Shown here: one piece after another, positions 44,953 to 55,740 of the stretch | Position numbering within the stretch: position 1 is the stretch's first letter | Layout of the letters: each line of letters starts with the position of its first letter | Source of the DNA: an uncultured Clostridium sp. | Lineage (GTDB): Bacteria > Bacillota > Clostridia > TANB77 > CAG-508 | Direction: 5' to 3' | DNA length: 64,000 bases | NCBI GenBank assembly: GCA_900555615.1 | Contig: USMB01000001.1 | Span: 1-64,000, forward strand | The notes under the pieces: model-generated | The model's database searches: none | The model's input: only the letters and a program-made list of their open reading frames with translations | Told to the model about the DNA's origin: nothing | Program-made: the position numbers and the translations under genes

Positions 44953-47697
44953 ATGGAAATAACTAAACTAAGAATCGGAAAAAAAGCAAGAGCAGGACTT
45001 GTAATAGCATTTCTTATAATATATGCACTTATAACGTATATATCGCTAAGAGGCCAGTATTTGGAATATCTTGAACTAGGAAATCAATATGTCGAAAAAT
45101 TTTTGACAGATATTAAATGTAAATACACAATAATGGGAATAAGTTTTGTTGTATTAAGTATTATTATATATTTTATAAATAGAGGTGTAAAAAAGGGGTT
45201 AAAGCCATTTTTTGAGCAAGAGAATAAAACAATGCCTAAGCTTCCTAATAAATCTTTAACTTTAATTATTTCTGCAATAGCAAGTGTTGTAATATCTAAT
45301 AATTTAGTTGAAAAAGTTTTATTGCTTGCAAGTAATGTTTCTTTTGGAGAAGCTGACATAGTTTTCAATTTAGATATTTCATACTATATGTTTGTAAAAC
45401 CTTTAATTGATTTGTTAATAGATTATGCGATAAAATTAATTATAATGTTAAGTTTGTACATGGCAGGATATTATATTGTTGTATTTAATTTTTATTTTAA
45501 AGGCGTAGATAGACAGTTATTGCGTGAAAGTAAATTGATAAAAAAGCTATTAAGAAATGTAATATTTTTAGCTATAGCTTATGGTGTTAAAACAGTGCTA
45601 AGCACTCAAAATATTGTGACAGGTAAATTGTTAACATTGGATAATGGAACAGAGTTGACAGGTGCTGGTATTGTTGAGGCAACGATTCAAGTTTGGGGAT
45701 ATGTGGGACTTGCTGTTGTAATTATAGTTGCATCAATATTGGCAGTAAAATATTTTGTTAAAAATCAAAATAAAAAAATCATGTATACAGTTATGTCTGT
45801 ACCAATATATCTAGTTGCTTTATTTGTTGTTATGGTAGGATATAATTTAATATTTGTAAAACCAAATGAATTTGATAAAGAAAGAAAATATATTGGAGAG
45901 AATATAAAATCTACTCAAAAAGCTTATAATATAAAAGTAGAAGAAGAGAATGCTGATTATACAGGAACTATAACAGAAGAAGAAATTGAAAATAATTCAG
46001 ATATTATAGATAATATTCCGTTAGTAAATGAAAAATTGGTTGTTGAAAGTTTGAATGATACTCAAACAGAATCTGGATATTATACATATAAAAATGCTCA
46101 AATTGCTAAATATCAAATTGACGGAAAAGACCAATTGGTATATGTTTCTCCAAGAGAAATGAAGAATCTAGATATTTCTTATAATAATAAAACATATGAA
46201 TATACACATGGAATTGGAGAAATTGTTGCATCTGCAACATCTGTAGCAGAAGATGGAAATATCAAGTATATTCAAAAAGATATTTCTGGTACTGATAATA
46301 TTTACAATATAACAGAACCAAGAATTTATTATGGTGTTGAAACTAATAGTACAGTTGTAGCAAATACAAAAAATAAGACAGAATATGATTATACAGATAA
46401 TGCTGGAATAGAACATACATATAATTATTCTGGAAAATCTGGAATACAAGTTGGGTTTATTGATAGATTGATTTTAGCAATAAATCAAAAAAATATAAAA
46501 CTTGCAATGTCAAGTTCTGTTTCAGATGAAAGCAAAATTCTAACAAATAGAAATATAATTGAAAGAGCTAAAACAGTATTGCCAAACATTGTTTATGATG
46601 AAAATCCTTATACAGTAGTTGATAATGGTCAAATTTATTGGGTGCTAGATGGTTATACAGTTTCTGATAAATATCCATATTCAACATATACAGAGGTTGT
46701 TTATAATGATGCTAAACATAAAATAAATTATATTAGAAATTCTGTAAAAGTTATAATAAATGCATATGATGGTGATATGACATTTTATATAACAGACAGA
46801 AATGATCCAATTATTATGGCATATTTGAAGTTATATCCAACTATCTTTTCTGATTATACAGGAAAAGAGATTCCTGAAGGAATAAAAGCACAACTAAAAT
46901 ATCCAAAATATTTATACAATGTTCAATCTCAAATGCTTATGGTATATCATAATGTCAAAGAAGATGTATTGTATAGAAATGGTGACATTTGGGCTTTGCC
47001 AAAGTATGGAACAGCAACTTCAAAAACTAAAATAGCAACATTAGAACCATATTATGCTATGGTAAAAAATGGTGATAGTCAAGCTCAATTAGGATTAATT
47101 CAAATGTATACACAAAATGGAAAATCAAATATAATATCATATTTGGTTGGTGTTTGTGAAAGTACAGAATGTAAATTAAAAATATATAAATATCCAACAG
47201 ATAGCAATATAGTAGGGCCAACACAGTTAGATACAAAAATTCAACAAGATGAAACAATTTCAGCACAATTAGAAGCTCTAAATGTAGCTGGAAGTAAAAT
47301 ATCAAAAGATATGAAGATAATACCAGTTGGCAATACAGTTTTATATGTTGAAACAATATATCAAACAAGAACTAATGAGCCTAATGCAACAACTACATTA
47401 GAGAAAATAATTGTTGCATCTGGAAGTAAAGTAGCAATTGGTGATAGCTTGCAAGAAGCAATTACTAATTTGCTATCAAAATCAGCTGTAAATATTGAAA
47501 TAACTAATACAGAAGATGTTGAAGGAATGATTCAAGCAATTATAAAAGCAAATAAAAATTTAACAGAATCAAACGGAAGAAATGATTGGAAAATGATGGG
47601 GGCAGATATTAAAGAACTTCAGAGTCTAATAGATTCTTTGGAAAAGATGGTAAAAAAAGAAAACTCAAAATTTAATGTAACAACATCTGATTTTTAG
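44953..47697 (+). CDS. UPF0182 family membrane protein
   Basis: The 914-residue protein has about seven membrane helices in the first 310 residues. A large extracytoplasmic region (about 310-870) contains the UPF0182 blocks: YWVLDGYTVSDKYPYS, HKINYIRNSVKVIINAYDGD and PKYLYNVQSQMLMVYH. Function is unknown; the family is widespread in Firmicutes and Actinobacteria. ATG 44953 follows GCGAGGAGG; an in-frame ATG inside the upstream repeat (44902) has no site. Confidence 0.88.
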   Translation: MEITKLRIGKKARAGLVIAFLIIYALITYISLRGQYLEYLELGNQYVEKFLTDIKCKYTIMGISFVVLSIIIYFINRGVKKGLKPFFEQENKTMPKLPNKSLTLIISAIASVVISNNLVEKVLLLASNVSFGEADIVFNLDISYYMFVKPLIDLLIDYAIKLIIMLSLYMAGYYIVVFNFYFKGVDRQLLRESKLIKKLLRNVIFLAIAYGVKTVLSTQNIVTGKLLTLDNGTELTGAGIVEATIQVWGYVGLAVVIIVASILAVKYFVKNQNKKIMYTVMSVPIYLVALFVVMVGYNLIFVKPNEFDKERKYIGENIKSTQKAYNIKVEEENADYTGTITEEEIENNSDIIDNIPLVNEKLVVESLNDTQTESGYYTYKNAQIAKYQIDGKDQLVYVSPREMKNLDISYNNKTYEYTHGIGEIVASATSVAEDGNIKYIQKDISGTDNIYNITEPRIYYGVETNSTVVANTKNKTEYDYTDNAGIEHTYNYSGKSGIQVGFIDRLILAINQKNIKLAMSSSVSDESKILTNRNIIERAKTVLPNIVYDENPYTVVDNGQIYWVLDGYTVSDKYPYSTYTEVVYNDAKHKINYIRNSVKVIINAYDGDMTFYITDRNDPIIMAYLKLYPTIFSDYTGKEIPEGIKAQLKYPKYLYNVQSQMLMVYHNVKEDVLYRNGDIWALPKYGTATSKTKIATLEPYYAMVKNGDSQAQLGLIQMYTQNGKSNIISYLVGVCESTECKLKIYKYPTDSNIVGPTQLDTKIQQDETISAQLEALNVAGSKISKDMKIIPVGNTVLYVETIYQTRTNEPNATTTLEKIIVASGSKVAIGDSLQEAITNLLSKSAVNIEITNTEDVEGMIQAIIKANKNLTESNGRNDWKMMGADIKELQSLIDSLEKMVKKENSKFNVTTSDF

Positions 47698-47722
47698 AAA
47701 ATATTTATAAAAGTTGGGGGAT

Positions 47723-47766
47723 TTAAGGATTTCTATTGCAAAGAAATTCTTAAATTCTTTTTTTGA
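47723..47766 (+). terminator. Terminator after the UPF0182 gene
   Basis: AAGGATTTCT / AGAAATTCTT pairs with one G-T wobble; AAATTC and eight T follow. Confidence 0.7.
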
Positions 47767-47795
47767 TTTTTGCTATAAATTAAATTAAAAAAGTC

Positions 47796-47824
47796 TTGTA
47801 AAAATAATATATTTAGTGTAAAAT
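47796..47824 (+). promoter_or_regulatory. Promoter of the femX-alr operon
   Basis: TTGTAA (47796-47801), a 17-nt spacer and TAAAAT (47819-47824) lie about 50 nt before the first start codon. Confidence 0.6.
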
Positions 47825-47875
47825 AAAGGCAAAAAGTAAATAATAAAAAAGAGCAAAAAGGAATGAGGTCAAAAA

Positions 47876-48931
47876 ATGAGATTTGTAACAGATGAGAAGA
47901 GTGAAAAAGAGTATAAAGAATTTTTAGAAAAGCATGAAAGATGCAACTTTCAACAATCACCAGAATGGGCAAAAGTAAAATCAAATTGGAAAAACGAAGT
48001 AGTCTTAGCAGAAGATGAAAATGGAAAAATTATAGGAGCAGTAAGTATATTAATAAGAAAAATCCCTATTTTCGGTAATATTATGTATTCTTCAAGAGGG
48101 CCAACATGTGATATACATGATTTTTCTGTAATGAAACAATTAACAGATGGAATTAGAAAATTAGCAAAAAAATATAATGCATTTGTTTATAAAGCAGAAC
48201 CAGATATTGAAAGTAAAGATGAAGAGTTTAGAAAAGTTGTAACAAGCTTAGGCTACAAAATAAAAGATGATGCCAAAAACTTTAGAGAAGAAATACAACC
48301 AAGATATGTATTTAGACTAGACATAAAAGATAAAACAGAAGATGAGATTTTTTCAGGATTTCACTCAAAAACAAGATATAATGTACGTCTTGCAATAAAA
48401 AAAGGTGTCGAAGTCAAAGAAGGAACAAGAGAAGATTTAAAAGAATTCCATAAAATAATGGTTGAAACAGGGACAAGAGATGGATTTATAATTAGACCAC
48501 TATCATATTTTGAAAAAATGTATGATGAACTTGCACCAAATCATATGAAATTATTAATGGCATATCATGATGGAAAAGCAATATCAGGAGTAATTCCAAT
48601 CTTTTATGGAAATAAAACATGGTATTTATATGGAGCAAGTAGTAATGAACACAGAAATTTAATGCCAAATTATTTATTACAATGGGAAATGATAAAAATG
48701 GCATTAGCAAGAAAAGATGATATTTATGATTTTAGAGGAGTATCAGGAGTTGTAGACGAAAGTCATCCACAATATGGATTATATAGATTCAAAAAAGGAT
48801 TTGGAGCAACATTTACAGAATTTATTGGAGAAGTTTATATTCCATTTAAACCATTAACATATTCAATTTATAAATTTTCAGAAAAAACATTTAGAAATTT
48901 AAGGGGATTAAAAACAAAGTTCAAGAAATAA
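47876..48931 (+). CDS. FemAB-family peptidoglycan aminoacyltransferase
   Basis: The 351-residue protein has two GNAT-like halves typical of FemX/Mur[25 protein letters not shown]-like [33 protein letters not shown], and C-terminal [20 protein letters not shown] with [15 protein letters not shown]. These enzymes add amino acids from aminoacyl-tRNA to lipid II for cross-bridges. Its neighbour is alanine racemase, 8 nt downstream. Confidence 0.9.
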   Translation: MRFVTDEKSEKEYKEFLEKHERCNFQQSPEWAKVKSNWKNEVVLAEDENGKIIGAVSILIRKIPIFGNIMYSSRGPTCDIHDFSVMKQLTDGIRKLAKKYNAFVYKAEPDIESKDEEFRKVVTSLGYKIKDDAKNFREEIQPRYVFRLDIKDKTEDEIFSGFHSKTRYNVRLAIKKGVEVKEGTREDLKEFHKIMVETGTRDGFIIRPLSYFEKMYDELAPNHMKLLMAYHDGKAISGVIPIFYGNKTWYLYGASSNEHRNLMPNYLLQWEMIKMALARKDDIYDFRGVSGVVDESHPQYGLYRFKKGFGATFTEFIGEVYIPFKPLTYSIYKFSEKTFRNLRGLKTKFKK

Positions 48932-48939
48932 GGAGATAT

Positions 48940-50040
48940 ATGAAAACATTAGTTGTAGAAAAACAAAATCTAAAACATAATTTGAAAATAATAAAAGACA
49001 TAACAGAAAAAAATAAGACTAAAATTATAGCAGTAATAAAAGGCAATGGATATGGATTAGGATTAGTTGAATATGCAGAATTTCTAGCAGACAATGGGAT
49101 AGAAATTTTTGCAGTTGCAACAGTAGAAGAAGCGATCAAACTAAGAAAAAACGGTATAAAACAAGATATCTTGATGATGTCTTCAACAGCTGTAAAAGAA
49201 GATGTTGAAGCATTAGTAGAAAATGATATTATAATAACAATAGGCTCAAATGAAGCAGTTGAAGTAGCAGAAGAAGTGGCAAAAAGTAAAAATAAAAAAA
49301 TAAGAGCACATTTAAAAATAGATACTGGATTTGGAAGATATGGATTTATTTATACAGAAAAAGAAAAAATCTTAGAATCATTAAAGAAACTAGAAAATGT
49401 AAAAATAGAAGGAGCATTTACACATTTTTCTATTGCATTTTTTGGAGATGGAAAAGAAACTCAAGAGCAATTTGAAAGATTTATGGCAACAGTAGAATAT
49501 CTAAAGAAAAATAATGTTGATACAGGAATGTTGCATGTGTGCAATTCATCAGCATTTTTAAGATTTGAAAATATGCATTTAGATGCTGTAAGAGTTGGTT
49601 CTGCATTATTAGGTAGACTAGCAATTCCAAATAAATGGGGATTCAAAAAAGTAGGATATCTAAAATCAAATATTGCAGAAATAAAAGTACTTCCAAAAGG
49701 ATATAATATAGGATATTCTAATTCATATCAAACAGAAAAAGAAACTAAAATAGCAATAGTGCCAGTAGGATATGCAGATGGATTTAATGTTAAAGTAGAT
49801 AGAGATATGTTTAGACCAATTGATAGACTAAGATATGTAATAAGAGACATAAAAGATGCTTTTAGAGATAAAAACTTATATGTAACTATAAATGGAGAAA
49901 AACATAGAGTTTTAGGACGTTTAGGAATGTATCATGTTAGTGTTGATATAACAGGAAAAGAAATTAATATTAATGATGAGGTTCATTTTAATGTAAGTCC
50001 AATGTTTGTAGATAGCAGTATTACTAGAGAATACATTTAG
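48940..50040 (+). CDS. alr: Alanine racemase
   Basis: This 366-residue fold-type III PLP enzyme has the PLP lysine in [58 protein letters not shown] followed by ADGF, and the C-terminal [14 protein letters not shown]. It makes D-alanine for cell wall. The motif is GNGYG instead of the usual ADAYG, so a related amino acid racemase is possible, but the peptidoglycan context favours alanine. Confidence 0.88.
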   Translation: MKTLVVEKQNLKHNLKIIKDITEKNKTKIIAVIKGNGYGLGLVEYAEFLADNGIEIFAVATVEEAIKLRKNGIKQDILMMSSTAVKEDVEALVENDIIITIGSNEAVEVAEEVAKSKNKKIRAHLKIDTGFGRYGFIYTEKEKILESLKKLENVKIEGAFTHFSIAFFGDGKETQEQFERFMATVEYLKKNNVDTGMLHVCNSSAFLRFENMHLDAVRVGSALLGRLAIPNKWGFKKVGYLKSNIAEIKVLPKGYNIGYSNSYQTEKETKIAIVPVGYADGFNVKVDRDMFRPIDRLRYVIRDIKDAFRDKNLYVTINGEKHRVLGRLGMYHVSVDITGKEININDEVHFNVSPMFVDSSITREYI

Positions 50041-50093
50041 AGGTTTATAGGTATAGCCAAAAAAACCTAAATAAAATTTAAAAGGAATAAGAA

Positions 50094-51137
50094 ATGAAAG
50101 AGAACAAAGTTAAAAATATAAACTTTTTTAAAAAGATTTGGTATTCTATTACCAAATTTGAACAATATCCAGCCATGGCAGCAGAAGGAATAAAAACTGC
50201 AACAAGATATTTGTTAATATTAATAACATTAGTAACTGTAGCTGCAATGGGAGGTTCATTATTACAAACGAATAAAATGATGAGAGATTTATCTCAATAT
50301 ATTCAAGAAAATATTCCAGAGTTTTCTTATAATGATGGAAAAATAGAAATGAACACAGAAGAACCTATTGTTATAAATGATATTCAATATCAAGGAATAG
50401 ATAGAATAGTCATAGATCCAATGGCTGATACGGCAGAGCAAAAAGAGAAAGATAAAACAGATAATTCAATGGAAGGAATAATAGTGTTCTTGTTTAAAGA
50501 CGAAATTGTGCTAGTTGGAAAAACATCAGAATCAGATAAAACAGCGGAACAAGTATATACATATAGCAATTTCATTCAAAGCTATACAGGAACTGATATT
50601 CAATCATTTAATAAAACAGATTTTACTAATTATTTAACAAGTGAAAGAATGATTCCATTTTATACAAGATATGGATTATCAATATTTATATATTTGTTAA
50701 TTATGAATGTTATATATGCCTTGCTAGATGCTTTCGAAATTGCAATATTAGGATGGATAACAGGTTTACTTGCAAAGATAAAAATAAAATTCTCTGCATT
50801 GTATAGCATGGCTGCATATGCATTAACATTATCAATATTTTTAAACATTATATATATAGTAATTAATTATTTTACGACATTTTCAATTAAATATTTCCAA
50901 GTAGCATATATTGCAATTGCTTATATTTATTTAGCTGCAACAATATTTATACTAAAAGATGATTTGATAAGAAAATTACAAGAAGTAGAAAAAATCAGAG
51001 AAGAGCAAAAAAATGTTAAAGAAGAAATAAAAGAACAAGAAGATAAAAAGGAAGAAGAACCTAAAGAAGAGAAAAAAGAAAAAAAGGATAAAAAAGAGGA
51101 TGATGAAGGAGAAGAACCACAAGGCTCTGAAGCATAA
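50094..51137 (+). CDS. DUF1189 family membrane protein
   Basis: The 347-residue protein opens NFFKKIWYSITKFEQYPAMA, the start of DUF1189 proteins. It has about five membrane helices, one near residue 30-50 and four between 195 and 300, and an extracytoplasmic loop between them. The cytosolic tail is strongly charged (Lys/Glu repeats from about 305). Function unknown. It is 16 nt upstream of ftsH. Confidence 0.82.
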   Translation: MKENKVKNINFFKKIWYSITKFEQYPAMAAEGIKTATRYLLILITLVTVAAMGGSLLQTNKMMRDLSQYIQENIPEFSYNDGKIEMNTEEPIVINDIQYQGIDRIVIDPMADTAEQKEKDKTDNSMEGIIVFLFKDEIVLVGKTSESDKTAEQVYTYSNFIQSYTGTDIQSFNKTDFTNYLTSERMIPFYTRYGLSIFIYLLIMNVIYALLDAFEIAILGWITGLLAKIKIKFSALYSMAAYALTLSIFLNIIYIVINYFTTFSIKYFQVAYIAIAYIYLAATIFILKDDLIRKLQEVEKIREEQKNVKEEIKEQEDKKEEEPKEEKKEKKDKKEDDEGEEPQGSEA

Positions 51138-51152
51138 GGAGGAAAATAACGG

Positions 51153-52958
51153 ATGAACAATAATAAAGATAAATACAAAGAAATTTTAAGAAATTTAATT
51201 AATACAGTATTAATATTAGGTATTATTATAGCATTAGCTTTTGGAGGATATTTATTTTACAAAAATCAAAAAGAGAAAAATGGCGATGATACAAAATTAT
51301 CATATACAGATTTAGTAAAAGAGATAGAAGCAGGAAATGTAGAAAAAATAGAAATGACAACTGGAAGTGCAACTCTAAAAGTAAAATTAAAAGATGTAGA
51401 AGAAGAAAAAACAACAATCATATCAAGCACACAAGCATTTACAGAATTAATTCAAGAAAAGACATTAGAGGAAAAAGGAGTAAATTTAGAGGTAAAAAAA
51501 CCAAGTATAATATCACAACTTCCATCTTATGTAATGTCTATTTTGCCAACAGTAATAATGCTTGCACTATTTATCATGATATTTAAAATGCAAGGACTTG
51601 GAGATAAAGGCGAAGTATATGATGATACAGAAAGAAAAACCAAAATTACATTTGATGATATAGCTGGATTAGATGAAGAAAAAGAAGAACTAAAAGAAAT
51701 TGTAGAGTTTTTAAAACAACCAAAAAAATTTACAGAAATGGGAGCAAAAATTCCAAAAGGTGTTTTACTATATGGTAAACCAGGAACTGGTAAAACATTA
51801 ATTGCAAAAGCAATTGCTGGAGAAGCAGATGTACCATTTATTTCTATGAGTGGTTCAGAATTTATAGAAATGTTTGCAGGACTTGGAGCATCAAGAGTAA
51901 GAAAATTATTTGATAAAGCAAGAAAATTATCACCATGTATAGTATTCATAGATGAGATTGATGCAATTGGTTCAAGAAGAACAAGTAATAGTGGAGCTGA
52001 ATCTGAAAATAATCAAACATTAAATCAATTATTAGTTGAAATGGATGGTTTTTCATCAGAAGAAACAATTATTGTATTAGCAGCAACAAATAGACCAGAA
52101 ATGCTAGATAAAGCTTTATTAAGACCAGGAAGATTTGATAGACAAGTAACAATACCAGCACCAGATTTAGCTGGAAGAGAAGATATTTTAAAGATACATG
52201 CAAAAGACAAAAAAATAGCAGATGATGTTTCTTTATATAGTATAGCAGAAGATACAGCAGGATTTACAGGAGCGGAACTTGCAAATATATTAAATGAAGC
52301 AGCAATTATAGCTACAAAGAAAGAACATGATGCAATTACAAATCAAGATTTAGATGAAGCAGTAAAAAAAGTAACTGTAGGTCTTGAAAAAACAAGCAGA
52401 AAAATATCTGATAAAGATAAAAAGCTAACAGCATATCATGAAGCTGGACATGCTATTGTAAGTCAATTCTTACCAACACAAACAGCTGTAAAAGAAGTAT
52501 CTATTATACCTAGAGGAATGGCTGGAGGATATACAATGTATAAATCTGATGAAGACAAATACTATATATCTAAGACAGAAATGCAAGAAAAATTAATAGC
52601 ACTTTTAGGTGGAAGAGCAGCAGAAAAATTAATATTAGATGACATTTCAACAGGTGCAAGCAATGATTTAGAAGTAGCAACTCAAATTGCAAGAGATATG
52701 ATTACTGTTTATGGAATGAGTGATACAATAGGAACAATATCATTTAAAGATAGTGATGGAGAAATGAATTACCAAATGTTTGGTGATGAAATGCAAGATG
52801 CAATAGGTAAAGAAGTAAAAAGACTAATAGACACAGCATATAGAGATGCACAAGAAATCTTAAGACAAAATATTGATAAATTACATGCTATAGCATCTGT
52901 ATTGATTACAAAAGAAAAAATAAATGAAGAAGAGTTTAATAAGTTTTTTAATTCTTAA
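51153..52958 (+). CDS. ftsH: ATP-dependent zinc metalloprotease FtsH
   Basis: The 601-residue protein has two N-terminal membrane helices flanking an external domain. The AAA+ module has Walker A YGKPGTGKT near residue 207, pore loop EFIEMFAGLGASRVR and Walker B IVFIDEIDAIG. The protease zinc site is AYHEAGHAIV near 428. It degrades membrane and regulatory proteins. Walker A reads GKPGTGKT where GPPGTGKT is usual. AAGGAGG precedes ATG 51153. Confidence 0.97.
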   Translation: MNNNKDKYKEILRNLINTVLILGIIIALAFGGYLFYKNQKEKNGDDTKLSYTDLVKEIEAGNVEKIEMTTGSATLKVKLKDVEEEKTTIISSTQAFTELIQEKTLEEKGVNLEVKKPSIISQLPSYVMSILPTVIMLALFIMIFKMQGLGDKGEVYDDTERKTKITFDDIAGLDEEKEELKEIVEFLKQPKKFTEMGAKIPKGVLLYGKPGTGKTLIAKAIAGEADVPFISMSGSEFIEMFAGLGASRVRKLFDKARKLSPCIVFIDEIDAIGSRRTSNSGAESENNQTLNQLLVEMDGFSSEETIIVLAATNRPEMLDKALLRPGRFDRQVTIPAPDLAGREDILKIHAKDKKIADDVSLYSIAEDTAGFTGAELANILNEAAIIATKKEHDAITNQDLDEAVKKVTVGLEKTSRKISDKDKKLTAYHEAGHAIVSQFLPTQTAVKEVSIIPRGMAGGYTMYKSDEDKYYISKTEMQEKLIALLGGRAAEKLILDDISTGASNDLEVATQIARDMITVYGMSDTIGTISFKDSDGEMNYQMFGDEMQDAIGKEVKRLIDTAYRDAQEILRQNIDKLHAIASVLITKEKINEEEFNKFFNS

Positions 52959-52981
52959 TTCAAAAGAAAAGGGGTAAAAAC

Positions 52982-53740
52982 ATGGAAGATTTTGCTGAAT
53001 ATATTTTAAATGAGAAAGATTTAATATCAAAAATGGAAATTATTTATTTTTTGGCGCCTAAGCTAGGAATTAATTTTGATAAATCAATCGTGTTTAAAAC
53101 AGAAATAGCAAGAATGTTCTTAAAATATTCTGAAATAGATGTAGATGATAATCTTGTTTTAACTGCTACTCTTTTATGTAACTGTAAAAAAGTAGATGAT
53201 GCTCAAAAAATAGGCAAATTGCAAACATATGCAAAAGAAGGTGCAGAATACTTGGCAAAACTTGGTTTTGATGAGAGGTTTTGCAGGATTTGTGAGGGTG
53301 TAAATAGGTATAGTGGTTTAAATCCAAGAGAAAAAGAAAGTGACATATTAGAGTTAGCAGATCAATTTGGTGGATTATTAATAGATAGGCCAGAAAGAGT
53401 AGGATTTTCACCAGATGAAGCATTTGTATTAATAGAACACAGAAATTTAAAATCAGAGTATAATAGATACTTGGAGAGTTTTAGAGATTTTGTGAATAAT
53501 GTTGAAAAAATAGAAATTTCAGGAAGAGTAAATACTACTGTTTTTGCAAGATTACAGAAATTGAATAGAGAGGCAAGAGATGTTCCTGAATTTGTGAAAA
53601 AGATGTCAATAGATTATTCAAATGCGGTTGATGAAAAACTAAAAGAATTAGAGGCAGAAGCTAAAATAGCTAGAGAAAAAGCAAACAGAGCAATGTTTAG
53701 CAGTGAAATTGAGGAAAAAATATTAAGGAGAGAAGGATAA
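52982..53740 (+). CDS. Unknown protein with degenerate HD-GYP-like region
   Basis: The 252-residue protein starts MEDFAEYILNEKDLISKME. The segment SDILELADQFGGLLIDRPER followed by VGFSPDEAFVLIEHRN resembles the HD-GYP stretch in which an aspartate-containing helix precedes a DRPYR-like motif and a PEEA helix. The metal-binding HD and GYP residues are not evident, so it is probably inactive or a different fold. The C-terminus is a charged helix. Its stop is one base from the EndoQ-like ATG, so the two are translationally coupled. Confidence 0.6.
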   Translation: MEDFAEYILNEKDLISKMEIIYFLAPKLGINFDKSIVFKTEIARMFLKYSEIDVDDNLVLTATLLCNCKKVDDAQKIGKLQTYAKEGAEYLAKLGFDERFCRICEGVNRYSGLNPREKESDILELADQFGGLLIDRPERVGFSPDEAFVLIEHRNLKSEYNRYLESFRDFVNNVEKIEISGRVNTTVFARLQKLNREARDVPEFVKKMSIDYSNAVDEKLKELEAEAKIAREKANRAMFSSEIEEKILRREG

Positions 53741-53741
53741 A

Positions 53742-54935
53742 ATGTACGAAGTATTTGCAGATTTACATGTTCATATAGGAAGAAGTGAAAATGGCAAACC
53801 TATAAAAATTACAGCAGCTAGAAGCTTAAATTTTGCTAATATTGCAAAAGAATGTGCAGAAAGAAAAGGAATAAACATTGTAGGAATAATAGACTGTGCA
53901 TCACCTTACGTTATAGAAGATATAGAAAAATTTTTGAAAACGGGTGATGCCTATGAATTAGAAGATGGTGGAATAATTTACAAAGATAAAGTATGCATTT
54001 TATTGGGAAGTGAAGTAGAAACATCAGAAAAAGGAAGAAACGGAAAATGCGGTGCAGCACATAATGTATGTTTCTTCCCACATTTGAAAGATATAAAAGG
54101 CTTTTCAAATGAAATGAGCAAACACATAAAGAATATTACGCTAAGTACTCAAAGGTCTGATATATCAGGATATGATTTGATAGATATTGTAGAAAAATAT
54201 AATGGAATTCTAATACCTGCACATATTTTTACTCCATTTAAAAGCTATTATGGAAATTGTACAGACAGATTACAATATATATTTAAAGAAAAATATGATA
54301 AGATTTTTGCAGTAGAATTAGGTTTGAGTTCAGACACATTTTTAGCTGATATGATTTCAGAATTAGAAAATAAGACATTTGTTACAAATTCTGATGCACA
54401 TTCATTACCTAAAATTGCAAGAGAATATAATAAGATGTTAGTCAATGATATAAGTTTTAAAGAGGTTGTAAAAGCTTTAAAAAATGAAGATGGAAGAAAA
54501 ATATTAGCAAATTATGGATTAGACCCAAAGCTTGGAAAATATCATAGAACACATTGTGACAATTGTGATTCTACAATAGAAACAAAAGAACCAGTTGAAA
54601 TTTGTCCAAAATGCGGAAGTGATAAAGTAACATTTGGAGTTTTTGATAGAATCGAATTAATAAAAGATAAAGAGAAAACACAGAGCCCAGCTAATAGGCC
54701 GCCATACATATATCAAATTCCATTAACATTCATACCAGGAGTTGGTGGAAAAACAATAGAAAAATTGTTAGACAATTTTGAAACAGAAATGAATATTTTA
54801 CATAAGCTTTCAGAAGATGATATAGAAGCAGTTGTGGGCGAAAAGATTGCTAAGAATATAGTTAATGCCCGTGAGGGAAAAATGAAAGTTGAAGCTGGTG
54901 GCGGAGGAAATTACGGAAAAGTAACAGCTTCTTAG
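53742..54935 (+). CDS. Endonuclease Q-like PHP-domain protein
   Basis: The 397-residue protein has an N-terminal PHP metal-binding domain with FADLHVHIGRSENGK near residue 5 and TNSDAHSLPKIAREYNKML near 215. A zinc ribbon HCDNC...CPKCGSDK lies near 270-292. A C-terminal helix-hairpin-helix follows (FIPGVGGKTIEKLL near 330). This is the EndoQ architecture; EndoQ cuts DNA 5' to deaminated bases such as uracil and hypoxanthine. Most EndoQ proteins known are archaeal, with a few in bacteria. Confidence 0.8.
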   Translation: MYEVFADLHVHIGRSENGKPIKITAARSLNFANIAKECAERKGINIVGIIDCASPYVIEDIEKFLKTGDAYELEDGGIIYKDKVCILLGSEVETSEKGRNGKCGAAHNVCFFPHLKDIKGFSNEMSKHIKNITLSTQRSDISGYDLIDIVEKYNGILIPAHIFTPFKSYYGNCTDRLQYIFKEKYDKIFAVELGLSSDTFLADMISELENKTFVTNSDAHSLPKIAREYNKMLVNDISFKEVVKALKNEDGRKILANYGLDPKLGKYHRTHCDNCDSTIETKEPVEICPKCGSDKVTFGVFDRIELIKDKEKTQSPANRPPYIYQIPLTFIPGVGGKTIEKLLDNFETEMNILHKLSEDDIEAVVGEKIAKNIVNAREGKMKVEAGGGGNYGKVTAS

Positions 54936-54995
54936 TTCTAAAAAGAATTTTATTGCATAGACATTATGTAGAAATTAGTGAATAAGGAGTTGTCT

Positions 54996-55625
54996 ATGCG
55001 AAAGAGAAAAAATGAAATTTTTACAACTATAAAAGAAGATATTGTTAACCATGCAAAAGCTTATTTTATAGTTGTAATTATTTTTACAGTTGGGTTATTT
55101 TTAGGTGTTTTGTTTGTTAATAAAACAGAAAATAAAAGTGAAATTGAAAAATATATTAATTCTTATATTGATGAGACAAAGCAAATTCAAAATGCAAATT
55201 ATTTTGATGAATTGCAAAAAGATATTAGAAGCAAGATTACACTTACCTTCTTTTTATGGTTTGCTGGAACTACAATTATAGGAATACCAATAGTATTAGG
55301 AATTATACTGTTTAGAGGATTTTGTTTAGGATATACAATAGCATCTTGTATATTTGCTTTAGGAAAAGTAAAAGGACTTATATTTGTTATTATTACAGTT
55401 TTCTTACAGAATGCAATATTTATACCAGCACTCATGATATTGGGCGTTAGCAGTATAAAATTATATACTTCTATAATAAAAGATAGAAGAAAAGAAAATA
55501 TAAAAGTTTCTATATTGAAGCACAGTATTGTTTCAATTATGGTGATGATTGTACTAATAGTATCGGCAATTGTAAAAATAGAAATTTCTTACAGAATGAT
55601 AGTAAATTTGATAAAATATTTTTAA
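54996..55625 (+). CDS. spoIIM: Stage II sporulation protein M
   Basis: The 209-residue membrane protein has about five helices. It shows the SpoIIM pattern GLFLGVLFVN after the first helix, then GIILFRGFCLGYTIASCIFALG and VFLQNAIFIPALMILG. In sporulating Firmicutes SpoIIM works with SpoIID and SpoIIP in septal peptidoglycan hydrolysis during engulfment. ATG 54996 follows AAGGAG by 6 nt; the upstream GTG (54978) has no site. Confidence 0.85.
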   Translation: MRKRKNEIFTTIKEDIVNHAKAYFIVVIIFTVGLFLGVLFVNKTENKSEIEKYINSYIDETKQIQNANYFDELQKDIRSKITLTFFLWFAGTTIIGIPIVLGIILFRGFCLGYTIASCIFALGKVKGLIFVIITVFLQNAIFIPALMILGVSSIKLYTSIIKDRRKENIKVSILKHSIVSIMVMIVLIVSAIVKIEISYRMIVNLIKYF

Positions 55626-55642
55626 AAAATAGATAAAAGCTA

Positions 55643-55671
55643 TTTACAATTTGATGAAAATTTGATATAAC
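55643..55671 (+). promoter_or_regulatory. Promoter of xerD
   Basis: TTTACA (55643-55648), a 17-nt spacer and TATAAC (55666-55671). Confidence 0.55.
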
Positions 55672-55740
55672 ATAAGAGTATATCATTTATGTAAAATAAA
55701 AGATATAAGACAATAAAATTAAACATAGGTGGGGGAAAAA

